A DNA stretch of 64,000 bases from Edaphobacter lichenicola. Lineage in GTDB: Bacteria; Acidobacteriota; Terriglobia; Terriglobales; Acidobacteriaceae. The notes beneath the pieces were generated by a model. It was not told the DNA's origin. It saw only the letters and a program-made list of their open reading frames with translations, and made no database searches. A program made the position numbers and the translations under genes. The DNA lies in assembly GCF_014201315.1 (NCBI RefSeq), contig NZ_JACHDY010000001.1:62001-126000 (forward strand), read 5' to 3'. Shown here in pieces: positions 37,438 to 47,000 of the stretch; the stretch's first letter is position 1, and each line of letters starts with the position of its first letter.

Positions 37438-37692
37438 CTATCTATTCTTCTCTGCTGGTTCCGGCTTGCAGCTAAGCAGCTGCTCGCCTGGCGAGTAATA
37501 ACCGCCCAAATTTTCATGGGGCACATGAGGAACAGTTGATTGCTCCACCTCTCGATATACGAGGTGCCTGCTTTCATCCGAGTCCGTCGTGATACTCAGG
37601 AGGGTCGCAATTATTTCCGCACCGTCAGCGAAAGTCATGCGAACTCGCTGGTCTTCGAATTTCTTCAAATTCTTAAACTCGTTCAGTGTCAT
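37438..37692 (-). CDS. small protein of unknown function preceding larB
   Basis: 84 residues from the ATG at 37692 (MTLNEFKNLKKFEDQRVRM). It appears as one compact, beta-rich Sm-like or chaperone-sized domain with FADGAEIIATLLSI and HLVYREVEQ. Upstream in-frame starts (37719, 37773) exist but overlap a repeat region. Four nt separate it from larB, so cotranscription is likely. No function is recognised. Confidence 0.5.
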   Translation of the reverse strand: MTLNEFKNLKKFEDQRVRMTFADGAEIIATLLSITTDSDESRHLVYREVEQSTVPHVPHENLGGYYSPGEQLLSCKPEPAEKNR

Positions 37693-37773
37693 TTTGTTTT
37701 CTTGCAACAGAATCATACCGCTGATGGCGCGCGACGAGGATCTCGATATAGAGCCTCTCCATATCGTAGCCAC

Positions 37774-38156
37774 TTAGGGTTCTGTGCGGTGGCTGGTTTT
37801 GAAGACTGCGGTTCGCTTCGCGAATGCCCACATCTCAAAATCGAGATATGGGGCACCCGGCACTCGGTGTTTCGTGGACGAAGGAGGAACGGGGGCAAAG
37901 ACAGAATACAGGGATCTTGACGGATACCGCAGAATGCATCGGTTCGCTGCAACTGAGAGAGGTGGCAGCAATCCACTGCCGGTTCACGATGAGACTGTGA
38001 ACCGCTTCGGTCGAGATGACGATTGTTGTGGTCATTTTCGTGGTTGCTTCATGGTTGTTCGATGGTGCTTTGTGGTCACTTGATGGTGCCTTGCAGGCAC
38101 TAGATGGCCGCTTCGAAGATTGTGCTGACATGCTGACTCGCTAACCAGCTGACTTG
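37774..38156. repeat. intergenic repeat region with hairpin
   Basis: No gene is seen. The region has a hairpin CCCACATCTC/GAGATATGGG (37827-37852), then ACAGAATACAGGGATC (near 37880) and CTTCGGTCGAGATGACGA (near 38005), which are reverse-orientation copies of blocks at 10.7 and 30.5 kb. Trinucleotide-like TGGTTG/GATGGT runs follow up to the aldo/keto reductase stop. Confidence 0.55.
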
Positions 38157-39164
38157 CTAACCCAGCCACTTGGGGTTTGCCGCGGTGCCGTCGTAGTGGT
38201 TGGTGGTTTTGAAGAGTTCGAATTTGCCTTCGCTGGCGGCGGTTGCGGTGCGTGCGAGCAGGGCGCTGATTTGAGTTTGGTCGAGGGGTTTGAAGGTGCG
38301 GGCGGCTTCGAAGGCTTGATCGAGGGTTTGCGTGTTGTCGATGCCGGTGATGATGACGGAGACCGGTTGCGTGAGGCCGTAGTGAAGGGCTTCGATGGGT
38401 TGGACGGTGTTGCTCTTGAGAATGTAGGGATCGCCGAAGGTCTTCATGGCGAGGATGCCGATGCCTTGTTTGAGTGCGACGGGCATGACCTCTTTTTCGA
38501 AGGAGCGGAAGTGCGCGTCCATGACGTTGATGGGCATCTGGACGGTGTCGAAGTGGAAGCTGTGTTTTTGTGCGATCTCGAGCATGCGGAGGTGGACGGC
38601 GGGGTCTTTGTGGCCGGTGAAGCCGATGTAGCGGATCTTACCTGCGCTGCGGGCGGCGATGGCGGCTTCGATGGCTCCGCCGGGGGCGAAGATGCGGTCG
38701 GGGTCTTCCATGCGGATGACCTCGTGGAACTGGACGAGGTCGATCATGTCGGTCTGGAGGCGGCCGAGGGACTGTTCGAGCTGCTTGTTGTACTCGTCGG
38801 CGGTGCGGCCGTCCATTTTGGTCATGAGGAAGACTTTTTGGCGGTTGCCGTTGCGCAGGGCCTGGCCCATGCGGACCTCGGAGATGCCGTCGTTGTAGTC
38901 CCAGCAGTTGTCGAGGAAGGTGATGCCGCGGTCGATGCCGGCGTGGAGGAGTTGGAGGCTCTCGGCGGGGTCCTTTTGTTTGCCGAGGTGATAGCCGCCC
39001 ATGCCGATGGCGGAGACGCGCTCGCCGGTGGTGCCGAGTTCGCGATAGATCATGTCGGGGGATTCGGGGCGTTTGATGGGCTGGCTGGCGGTTTGTGCGT
39101 TGAGGGGGATGGCTGCGCTCATGCCGGCAGCGGTTGCGGTTTTGAGAAAGTCTCTGCGCTCCAT
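38157..39164 (-). CDS. exported aldo/keto reductase
   Basis: 335 residues. It begins with a Tat signal (MERRDFLKTATAAGMSAAIPLNAQ) and continues as an AKR barrel: Asp in FLDNCWDYNDG, catalytic Tyr in the same segment, Lys in FLMTKMDG, and His in DLVQFHEV. It is probably an NADPH-type oxidoreductase, although a Tat-exported AKR is unusual and the cofactor supply outside the cytoplasm is unclear. It is embedded between larC and larB on the same strand. Substrate unknown. Confidence 0.82.
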   Translation of the reverse strand: MERRDFLKTATAAGMSAAIPLNAQTASQPIKRPESPDMIYRELGTTGERVSAIGMGGYHLGKQKDPAESLQLLHAGIDRGITFLDNCWDYNDGISEVRMGQALRNGNRQKVFLMTKMDGRTADEYNKQLEQSLGRLQTDMIDLVQFHEVIRMEDPDRIFAPGGAIEAAIAARSAGKIRYIGFTGHKDPAVHLRMLEIAQKHSFHFDTVQMPINVMDAHFRSFEKEVMPVALKQGIGILAMKTFGDPYILKSNTVQPIEALHYGLTQPVSVIITGIDNTQTLDQAFEAARTFKPLDQTQISALLARTATAASEGKFELFKTTNHYDGTAANPKWLG

Positions 39165-39233
39165 GGTGTGCTCCTCGGGTGAGAGTGACTTGTCGATTGG
39201 ATGCAGTGTTGTGGGGTGAGGGCGTGGCGCGGA

Positions 39234-40592
39234 TTATTTGAGGTAGGCTGCGATGGCTGTTTGTTGGACGAGCTTCAAGGGGACGTTGTGTTTTGTGGCG
39301 GCGGCGCGGCAGTCTTCAAACTCGGGGGCGATGTTGCACTGCTCGCCGTTGAGGGTGCCGATCTTTACGCGGATGTCGCCATAGGGTGTGGTGACGGTGG
39401 CGTGATGGCGGTCGACGCAGATACGGGTGTCCTGACGGATGCGGAGGCCGAGGGTGCTGGTCTCTCGCAGGATTAATTGCTGGAGGGCGGGGCTGTCGGA
39501 TGGATTGCAGAGGATGGTGAGGAGGGTGCCGGGGCGGCCTTTTTTCATGATGACGGGAGTGAGCATGACGTCGAGTGCACCTTGTGCGAGTGCGGTCTCG
39601 GAGACGTAGGCGAGGATCTGGGGGGAGAGGTCGTCTAGTGCGGTTTCGAGGACGGTTACGATCTGTGAGTCTTGGGCGTGATGTTTGCTGAGCGAGTGCT
39701 TTGGGGATGGGGCGGGATGCGTGGAGTCGTCGGCTTCGCCGATGCTTAGGCGCAGGACGTTGGGGAAGTCCTTGGGGTTGCGGGTGCCGGCGCCGTAGCC
39801 GATGTGCTCGACTCGCATGGGTGGTTGCGGGCCGAAGGTGGGGGCGAGGGCGCGGAGGAGTGTGGCGCCGGTGGGGGTGACGAGCTCTTTTTCGATGTGG
39901 GCGGAGTAGGTGGGGAGGCCGCGGAGGAGGTCGGCTGTGGCGGGGGCGGGGGCGGGGAAGCGGCCGTGGGCGCAGTCGACTGTGCCGCCGCCTACGTTGA
40001 GGGGGGAGGAGAACCACCGGTCGATTGCGAGGGCGTGGATGCCGGCGGAGGAGGCGACGATGTCGACGATGGCGTCGACTGCTCCTACTTCGTGGAAGTG
40101 AATTTTCTCTACGGGGACGTTGTGGATCTTGGCTTCGGAGGCGCCGAGGAGCTCGAAGGCTTGGATGGCGGTTTGTTTGACTGCGGAGGGGAGAGATGCG
40201 GCGGTGATGAGATCGCGGATGACGGTGAGGGAGCGGCCGTGGGCGTGGTTGTGGTCGTGCGTGTGGGGATGGCCGGTCTTGTGCTGGTGCTGGGTTTTGG
40301 GGTGATGTTGGTGGGTGTGAGTTTGCTGGTGGGTTTGGTCTGCTTCTTCGTTTTCGTGACGATGGGTTGGCTCGGCGGTATTGCTCTCGGCGAGGCCTGT
40401 GCCTTCGTAGACGTGGACCTTGGTGGAGGAGATGCCGCTGCGGTCTACTTTTTCGATCTTGAGGGTTGCGTTGAGATTCAGCGCGGCTACGGCTTCGTGG
40501 AGGATGTTGGGATCGAGGCCGGCATCGAGGAGGGCTCCGAGGAACATATCGCCACTGATACCGGCGAAGCAGTCTAGGTAGGCGATACGCAT
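39234..40592 (-). CDS. larC: nickel-pincer cofactor cyclometallase LarC
   Basis: 452 residues. LarC inserts nickel into the dithio-pincer nucleotide using CTP. The N-terminal signature MRIAYLDCFAGISGDMFLGALLDAG is diagnostic. A His-rich loop at about residues 77-119 (THQQTHTHQHH and HPHTHDHNHAHG) should bind nickel, followed by HFHEVGAVDAIVDI and FPAPAPATADLLRG. The gene is one uninterrupted frame, unlike Lactiplantibacillus plantarum, where larC1/larC2 are joined by a frameshift. It lies 5 nt downstream of larE. Confidence 0.93.
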   Translation of the reverse strand: MRIAYLDCFAGISGDMFLGALLDAGLDPNILHEAVAALNLNATLKIEKVDRSGISSTKVHVYEGTGLAESNTAEPTHRHENEEADQTHQQTHTHQHHPKTQHQHKTGHPHTHDHNHAHGRSLTVIRDLITAASLPSAVKQTAIQAFELLGASEAKIHNVPVEKIHFHEVGAVDAIVDIVASSAGIHALAIDRWFSSPLNVGGGTVDCAHGRFPAPAPATADLLRGLPTYSAHIEKELVTPTGATLLRALAPTFGPQPPMRVEHIGYGAGTRNPKDFPNVLRLSIGEADDSTHPAPSPKHSLSKHHAQDSQIVTVLETALDDLSPQILAYVSETALAQGALDVMLTPVIMKKGRPGTLLTILCNPSDSPALQQLILRETSTLGLRIRQDTRICVDRHHATVTTPYGDIRVKIGTLNGEQCNIAPEFEDCRAAATKHNVPLKLVQQTAIAAYLK

Positions 40593-40597
40593 GGGGA

Positions 40598-41467
40598 TTA
40601 TTGTTTCATGTTCGTGGTTCGGCGTTTATCGGCGGGGAGGATGGCGGAGGCGGCGAGGAGGGTGTCGTTCATGGAGCCGGAGCGGTAGCCTTCGGTGTCG
40701 AGGGTGACGTAGAGGAAGCCGAGGGGCTTGATGGCGGCGGTGATGGCTTCGAGGGTGGAGAGGGTGAGGGCGCGGGGGAGATCGTCGCGGGCGATTTCGA
40801 TGCGGGCGAGATCGCCGTGGTGGCGGACGCGGACCTGGGGGAAGCCGAGGGCGTGGAGGGCGTCTTCGGCCTGCTCGACCTGGGAGAGATTTTCGCGGGT
40901 GACGGGGCGGCCGTACTCGATGCGGGAGGAGAGGCAGGCGCTGGCGGGCTTGTCCCAGAGGGTGAGGCCGGCTTGCTGGGCGAGGATGCGGATCTCCTGC
41001 TTGGTGAGGCCGGCGGTGACGAGGGGGGCGACGGCGTGGTGGTGGGCGGCGGCCTGCTGGCCGGGGCGGAACTCGGCGCGGTCGTCGAGGTTCATGCCGT
41101 AGGCGATGTGGGCGAAGTTGCGGGCGGCGCGGGTCTGCTCCATCTGCTGGAAGAGTTCGTCTTTGCAGTGGAAGCAGCGGAGGGCGTCGTTGCGCTGGTA
41201 GTCCGGGTTTTCTAGCTCGTCGGTGCGGAGGACCTGGATAGGGATGTTGTGGTCAGCGGCGAAGGCGAGGGCGGCGGCGAGTTCGGCGCGGGGGAGGGAG
41301 GCGGAGTCGGCGATGACGGCCTGCATGTTGTCGCCGAGGGCCTGGTGGGCGGCGTAGGCGAGGTAGGCGGAGTCGGTGCCGCCGGAGTAGGCGACCAGGA
41401 CGCTGCCAAGCTGCTGGAGGGTCTCGTGGAGCTTCGCGGATTTGGCGGCAAGGTCCATTAGCTTCAT
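40598..41467 (-). CDS. larE: ATP-dependent sacrificial sulfur transferase LarE
   Basis: 289 residues. LarE adenylates the biscarboxylate nucleotide and converts its carboxylates to thiocarboxylates. The PP-loop is AYSGGTDSAYLAY. Cys178 in PASACLSSRIEYG aligns with the cysteine that donates its own sulfur in the plantarum enzyme, so the sacrificial mechanism is expected. A CFHCKDELF motif is also present. It is the first gene of the larE-larC unit. Confidence 0.93.
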   Translation of the reverse strand: MKLMDLAAKSAKLHETLQQLGSVLVAYSGGTDSAYLAYAAHQALGDNMQAVIADSASLPRAELAAALAFAADHNIPIQVLRTDELENPDYQRNDALRCFHCKDELFQQMEQTRAARNFAHIAYGMNLDDRAEFRPGQQAAAHHHAVAPLVTAGLTKQEIRILAQQAGLTLWDKPASACLSSRIEYGRPVTRENLSQVEQAEDALHALGFPQVRVRHHGDLARIEIARDDLPRALTLSTLEAITAAIKPLGFLYVTLDTEGYRSGSMNDTLLAASAILPADKRRTTNMKQ

Positions 41468-41729
41468 TGTAGGTCAGGTTGGGCGCGTTGGTATCGGCAG
41501 GGGTGGAGGGAGTTTTGATCTCTGCTTTGAGTGAGGACGGTTCCCGAGTACAGTTGTGCTTCGAGCCGGCTTGTTCGTTGGTTTGATTCTGAAAAGAGCG
41601 GAGCCCTCTTGGGTGATAGTTGTTGTGAAGCTGTGCTGATCCTTCGATCTTTGGAAGCAAGCTGAAAAGTGAATTCGTTTTTGAGCGCATTCCCGGTAAC
41701 TATGGATCGCTGGCGGCATCGAAAGGGTT

Positions 41730-43865
41730 ATGAAACGCACACTTCTTCCTGGTCGACCGTATCCGCTTGGTGCGACTGTATCGAGCAAAGGCACAAACTT
41801 TGCTATTTTCTCAGAGGGTGCGACCCGGGTTGAACTTTGCTTCTTCGATGCCGCGGGAAAGCAGACTGATTGCGTGACTTTGCACGAACGAACGGCTTAC
41901 GTGTGGCATGGACTTGTTCGTGACATCAAAGCGGGACAGTTATATGGCTACCGGATCGATGGGCCTTGGGAGCCGGAGCGCGGTCGTCGCTTCAATGCAC
42001 ATAAGCTGCTGGTTGACCCGTATGCGGAGGCGCTCTCGGGGCAGGTTGATTGGAAGAAGCCGATCTTCGCGCATGACGTTGCGTCGGGAGACGATCTGAA
42101 GATGGATACGCAGGACAGTGCGGACGGCGTTCCGAAGTGTGTTGTGGTGGATAGCAAGTTTGATTGGGGAGACGATTGTCCGCCTGAGACGCCACTGGCC
42201 GATTCGGTGATCTATGAGATGCATGTGAAGGGCTTCAGCATTCGAAATCCCCAGGTTCCGGAGGAGCTTCGCGGGACCTACGCAGGGCTCGCGTGTGAGA
42301 CGAGCATCAGCTACTTGAAGAAGCTTGGCGTGACGGCGGTGGAGCTGATGCCGATTCACCACTTCATCGACGAAGGACCGCTGGTTAAGATCGGGCTGGT
42401 GGACTATTGGGGGTACAACACGCTCGGGTACTTTGCGCCGACGTCCCGCTACAGCTCGTGCGGGGATATTGGCGGCCAGGTGAATGAGTTCAAACGGATG
42501 GTGAAGGCGCTGCACGCGGCAGGCATCGAGGTGATTCTCGACGTGGTCTACAACCATACCTGCGAAGGCAACCAGCTGGGCCCGACCTTGTGCTGGAAGG
42601 GAGTTTGTAACACTACCTATTACAGAGTGAATGAGGAGAATCCCCGGTACTACGTGGACTACACGGGGACGGGGAATACGTTGAACGTGCGGAATCCGCA
42701 GGTGCTGAAGATGCTGATGGATTCGCTGCGCTACTGGGTTACGGAGATGCATGTCGATGGTTTTCGATTTGATCTTGCCGCGACGCTTGCGCGGGAGTTG
42801 CACGATGTGAGTAAGCTGTCCTCTTTCTTCGACACGATTCACCAGGACCCTACGCTGGCGGGCGTGAAGCTGATCGCCGAACCATGGGATGTCGGCGAAG
42901 GGGGATACCAGGTGGGGCAGTTTCCTGTTCTGTGGGCGGAGTGGAATGGGAAGTATCGCGATACGGTGCGCCGCTTCTGGAAGGGGGATGGGGGCCAGCT
43001 CTCCGATCTTGCCTATCGCCTTACGGGGTCGAGCGACCTCTATCAGTTCGACGGACGCAAGCCGTATGCGAGCATCAACTTTGTGACCGCTCATGACGGC
43101 TTTACGCTGTGCGATCTGGTGAGCTACAACCAGAAGCATAACGAGGCCAATGGGGAGAACAACAAGGATGGCTCGGACAGCAATGACTCGTGGAACATGG
43201 GCGCGGAGGGGCTGACTGACGATAAGAAGATCAACCTGATGCGCGAGAGGCAGATGAGAAGTTTTCTGGCTACGCTGATGCTCTCGCAGGGCGTGCCGAT
43301 GCTGAATGGAGGCGACGAGATTTCGCGGTCGCAGAGGGGCAACAATAACTGCTACTGCCAGGACAACGAGCTGACGTGGCATGACTGGGATCTGGATGAA
43401 CCGCGCAAACGGGTGCGCGACTTTACGAGTCAGCTGATCCACTTTCGTTTGAATCATCCGAATCTGCATCGGCGAAGATTTTTTCAGGACCGCGAGATTC
43501 GCAGAAGGGGTGAGGATCTGATTATCAAGGATGTCGCGTGGTTCAACACGGATGGCAAACAGGTCCCCGACGAGGTTTGGAATACGGAGTGGAACCGATC
43601 GGTGGCGGTTCTGCTGAATGGGCAGACGCTGCAGGTGACCGATGAGGACGGTTGCCCGGTGATCGACGATAGTTTTTTTCTGGTGGTGAACGCTGCGCAG
43701 GATGGCGTCGAGTATGTGCTGCCGGCATCGCCTTCGGGGAAGCCGTGGTGCCAGGTTATCGATACGGAGAATATTGAAGATCCATTTGCCCACGCGAAGA
43801 TTGACGAGAAGATTATCGTTGGGGGACGGACTTTGAAGCTGTTCAGCGATGGGGCGATCTCTTAG
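41730..43865 (+). CDS. glgX: glycogen debranching enzyme GlgX (isoamylase type, GH13)
   Basis: 711 residues: an N-terminal CBM48 (about 1-140; [17 protein letters not shown]), a GH13 catalytic barrel and a C-terminal beta domain. The nucleophile Asp lies near residue 346 in DGFRFDLA, the acid/base Glu in LIAEPWDVG, and [16 protein letters not shown] and [21 protein letters not shown] are classic GlgX strings. It hydrolyses alpha-1,6 branches of glycogen limit dextrins. Converges with the large GH13 gene. Confidence 0.93.
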   Translation: MKRTLLPGRPYPLGATVSSKGTNFAIFSEGATRVELCFFDAAGKQTDCVTLHERTAYVWHGLVRDIKAGQLYGYRIDGPWEPERGRRFNAHKLLVDPYAEALSGQVDWKKPIFAHDVASGDDLKMDTQDSADGVPKCVVVDSKFDWGDDCPPETPLADSVIYEMHVKGFSIRNPQVPEELRGTYAGLACETSISYLKKLGVTAVELMPIHHFIDEGPLVKIGLVDYWGYNTLGYFAPTSRYSSCGDIGGQVNEFKRMVKALHAAGIEVILDVVYNHTCEGNQLGPTLCWKGVCNTTYYRVNEENPRYYVDYTGTGNTLNVRNPQVLKMLMDSLRYWVTEMHVDGFRFDLAATLARELHDVSKLSSFFDTIHQDPTLAGVKLIAEPWDVGEGGYQVGQFPVLWAEWNGKYRDTVRRFWKGDGGQLSDLAYRLTGSSDLYQFDGRKPYASINFVTAHDGFTLCDLVSYNQKHNEANGENNKDGSDSNDSWNMGAEGLTDDKKINLMRERQMRSFLATLMLSQGVPMLNGGDEISRSQRGNNNCYCQDNELTWHDWDLDEPRKRVRDFTSQLIHFRLNHPNLHRRRFFQDREIRRRGEDLIIKDVAWFNTDGKQVPDEVWNTEWNRSVAVLLNGQTLQVTDEDGCPVIDDSFFLVVNAAQDGVEYVLPASPSGKPWCQVIDTENIEDPFAHAKIDEKIIVGGRTLKLFSDGAIS

Positions 43866-43959
43866 GGGGTATCGACCTGTGAGGTGCCTGACTGCGGGTG
43901 ATAAAGAACAGACAACGGCGTGAAGATGGTGGGTGAAAAGGGACGAGCGGTCTGGGCAG

Positions 43960-44036
43960 GACGGAGTTCGTCGGGATCCTTCGCTGCGCTCAGGATGACA
44001 GCGAAGGTCTAATACGCTCAGGATGACAGCAAAGGC
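43960..44036. repeat. intergenic repeat with two CGCTCAGGATGACAGC copies
   Basis: GGGATCCTTCGCTGCGCTCAGGATGACAGC is followed after 13 nt by a second CGCTCAGGATGACAGC. This is the reverse-orientation relative of the GTCATCCTGAGC repeat at 10.72 kb. It lies in the 171-nt gap between convergent glgX and the GH13 gene. Confidence 0.65.
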
Positions 44037-47000
44037 TTAGGGCGCTTCGCCAGTTGGCTTGGCCGGTTTCTCCGGGGCTGAGTTTTCTTTAAGAGCGAGA
44101 GGTGCTTTCGGTTCTGGCGTTGCTTTCGGCGCTGGCGTTGCTTTTAGGGCTGGAGTTGCTTTTGAAACCGAGGCGGTTGTTAGTTCGGGGGCGCTGGTTG
44201 GGTCTTCCTCATCTGTTGTGGATGGTTCGGGAGCGAGATAGAGGCCCAGGTTGTAGCCGGATTTTTGTGCGGACTGGCAGGCCATCAGGACAGACGCGTT
44301 GAGGTTCGTGACCGAGTCCGCGTCTGTTGGCGATTGCTCTGCAGCTTTGAGGAGCGCGGGGAGTTGGAGCCAGCCGAGCAGCTCTTCAAAGCCTTCTTTG
44401 TTGAAGTAGGTGTTGCCGGAAGATTCATTGACTCCGGCGAGCCAGCGAACGTCGGGGTCGGACCAGAGTTTTTCAGTTCTGGTCGCGGCCGGGGAGGTGT
44501 CGGTTTGAGAGAGCAGGATTCGTACGCGGGCAGCGGCGCGCCAGGTGTTTTCTCCCTCCATTCCGATGGCCGTGAATGTCTCGGAGAGTGCAGAGCGCAG
44601 CTGGAGTTTGTCGAAGAGGTCGGCTTGATCGTGATGAGGAAGACTATGCAGGGTGATCCAGGCTAGAACAGGAGCCCAGAGTTGTTCGGTTGGAAGCGCG
44701 GCTTTGCTGCCGGGTAGGAAGTTGCTGACGGTCGGCGGCAGGGTGGTGGAGAAGTTTTTGGAGATCGCGATGAGATGGGTGGCTGCTTTTGCCATCGTCT
44801 CGCATAGGGTGAGGTAGGTTGGGGAAGGTGTATCGGCTGCGGCGCGATGGTCCGATGGCGCGGGGGTTTGTTCGAACTCGGCGGGCTGGGCTTGGAGCAC
44901 TTTCTCGAAGAAGCGTTGACTGCATTTTACGAATGGCTGAAGTCGAGGATCCAACGCGGGGCGTTCGATTGGTGTGGGAGCGGGGCTGGCGGATTTGGTG
45001 GTGGGTAATTTCGCGGAGGGCGATGTGGTTTGTACGGCTGCCAGCTCCGCGGCAACGGTTGCGAAGGCGCGGATGTTGTTGTCGCTGAGGGCCTGGCGGA
45101 AGGCTTCGTGCAGGGGGCGGAGGCGAAGTTTGGAGAGCGCCTCTTCGACGCTGTAGACGCCGGCTCCGTTGAGTGCGTCGAAGAGCTGGTCCCAGGGCTG
45201 TTCGGCGGTGGCGTGGAGCTCGCGCCAGTTGATGAGGACGGCGTACTGATAGCCGCGCAGATCGACGGAGAGGCCGGTGTGGTGGAGATCGGTGCTGCGG
45301 CAGAGATATTCGAGGCCGTGGGCGGTGTCGCGATAGGCGAAGAAGGTGAAGTAGTTGTAGGGGAGATCGAGTCCTTCGGAGAGGCTTCTCTGGCGGAGGT
45401 GGCCGGTGGCTTTGTCGACCGAGGCCGCGGAGAAGTGGATGGTGCCGCGGGTGCTGCCGTAGCTGTTGTTGTAGAGGATGACGGCGCGCTGGCCGTGAGA
45501 GCGGTTGGAGTAGGCGAAGACGTTTTCGTCGACGGTGCCGTGGTCGGTCCAGAAGTCGTAGAGGACGAAGTTGGTGCTCTCGGCGAAGAGCCGGCGGTTT
45601 TTGAGGAGCGGTGCGATCTCGTGCTGGTGGCGGGCTACGAGGCTCTCGTTGGGCCACTCTTCCATCTTGGCCTGCTTGAACTCCATGCCGTAGCGCTCGG
45701 TGTAGCCTTCGATCTGTCCGTGGCCGAACATGGGTAAGCCGGGAAGGGTGGCTAGGAGAGTGCAGACGCCGAAGTACTTGTCGCCGGAGCCGAACTGGTC
45801 GATGGCGGTGCGCTCGTCGGGATTGCTCATGAAGCTGACGTAACGCTTGAGGATGTCGGGGTCGAACTCGATGGTTTTTTTGAGGTAGGAGCGATACTTG
45901 GCGTTCTCTTCGTCGCGCAGCATGTTCATGAAGGCGCTGTTGTAGACGCGGTGCATGCCGAGGGTGCGGACGAAGTAGCTTTCGAGGAGCCAGAAGGCTT
46001 CGGCGAGCAGGAGAGTGCCGGGGACCTCGACGGCGACTCGGTCGACGACCTCGCGCCAGAACTCGTGAGGCATGAGGGCGTCGAACTCCTCCTGGGTCAT
46101 GGCGTTTTCGGAGCGCGAGGGGATGGAGCCGCCGGTGCCGGGGAGAGGGAACCAGAGGCGCTGGACGTGGCGTTTGGCGAGGACCATTGCGGCGTCGAAG
46201 CGGATGATGGGGAAGAGGCGGGCGACGTGGAGGATGACCTGGATGACGTGCTCGCGGACGGCAGCTTTGGAGTAGTCGAGCTGGGCGGTGTCGTTCCAGG
46301 CGAAGGTGGTGCCGTCGTTGCCGTGGTACATGTAGCGGGTGGCTCCATCGCGGTGGTGGCGGAGGCGGAAGACGACGGCAGCGTCGGACTGGTCGTAGTA
46401 GTGGTCTTCGATTTTTATCTCGACGCGGCTGTCGGTGGAGAGGTCGGGGCCTTCGAAGCGATAGACGGGGAAGGGGCTCTCCCAGCGGTAGAGGAACCAG
46501 TCGGGGTGCTCGATGACCCAGTTGGAGTCGATGCCCATGTGGTTGGGAACCATGTCGCTGGCGAGGCGGATGCCTGTACGGGCGGCGCGGTCGCGGAGGT
46601 TCTCGTAGGCGTGGTTCCCGCCGAGGTCGTCGGCGATCTGGTACTCCTTGAGGGAGTAGGCGGAGGCGACGGCGTCGTGATGGCCGCGGAGGCGCTTGAT
46701 GGTGCGGGAGGCGACGCTGCGCTCCCACAGGCCGATGAGCCAGAGGCCGGTGATGCCACGGTCGGCGAGCAGATGCAGCTCTTCGTCGGGGATCTGGTCG
46801 AGGCGGTGGATGTGGCGGAGGTATTTCTTTGAGAGCTGCTCGAGCCAGACGTAGGTGCTCTTGGCCATGAGGACGACGGTGGGCATCCAGGCCTGGTCGG
46901 CGCTGAAGGCTTCGTACTCGTTGAGGGGAGCCTGGTAGTCGTGGCCGTAGCGGCGGCGGCGGCCGTCTGGGCCAGTGAAGTACTCGTCCTCGAAGCCGAT

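Noticed and set aside
44644-46728. 694-residue open frame on the same strand as the GH13 gene in another frame
   Set aside because: Arg/Pro/His-rich low-complexity translation; the GH13 frame carries the catalytic motifs.
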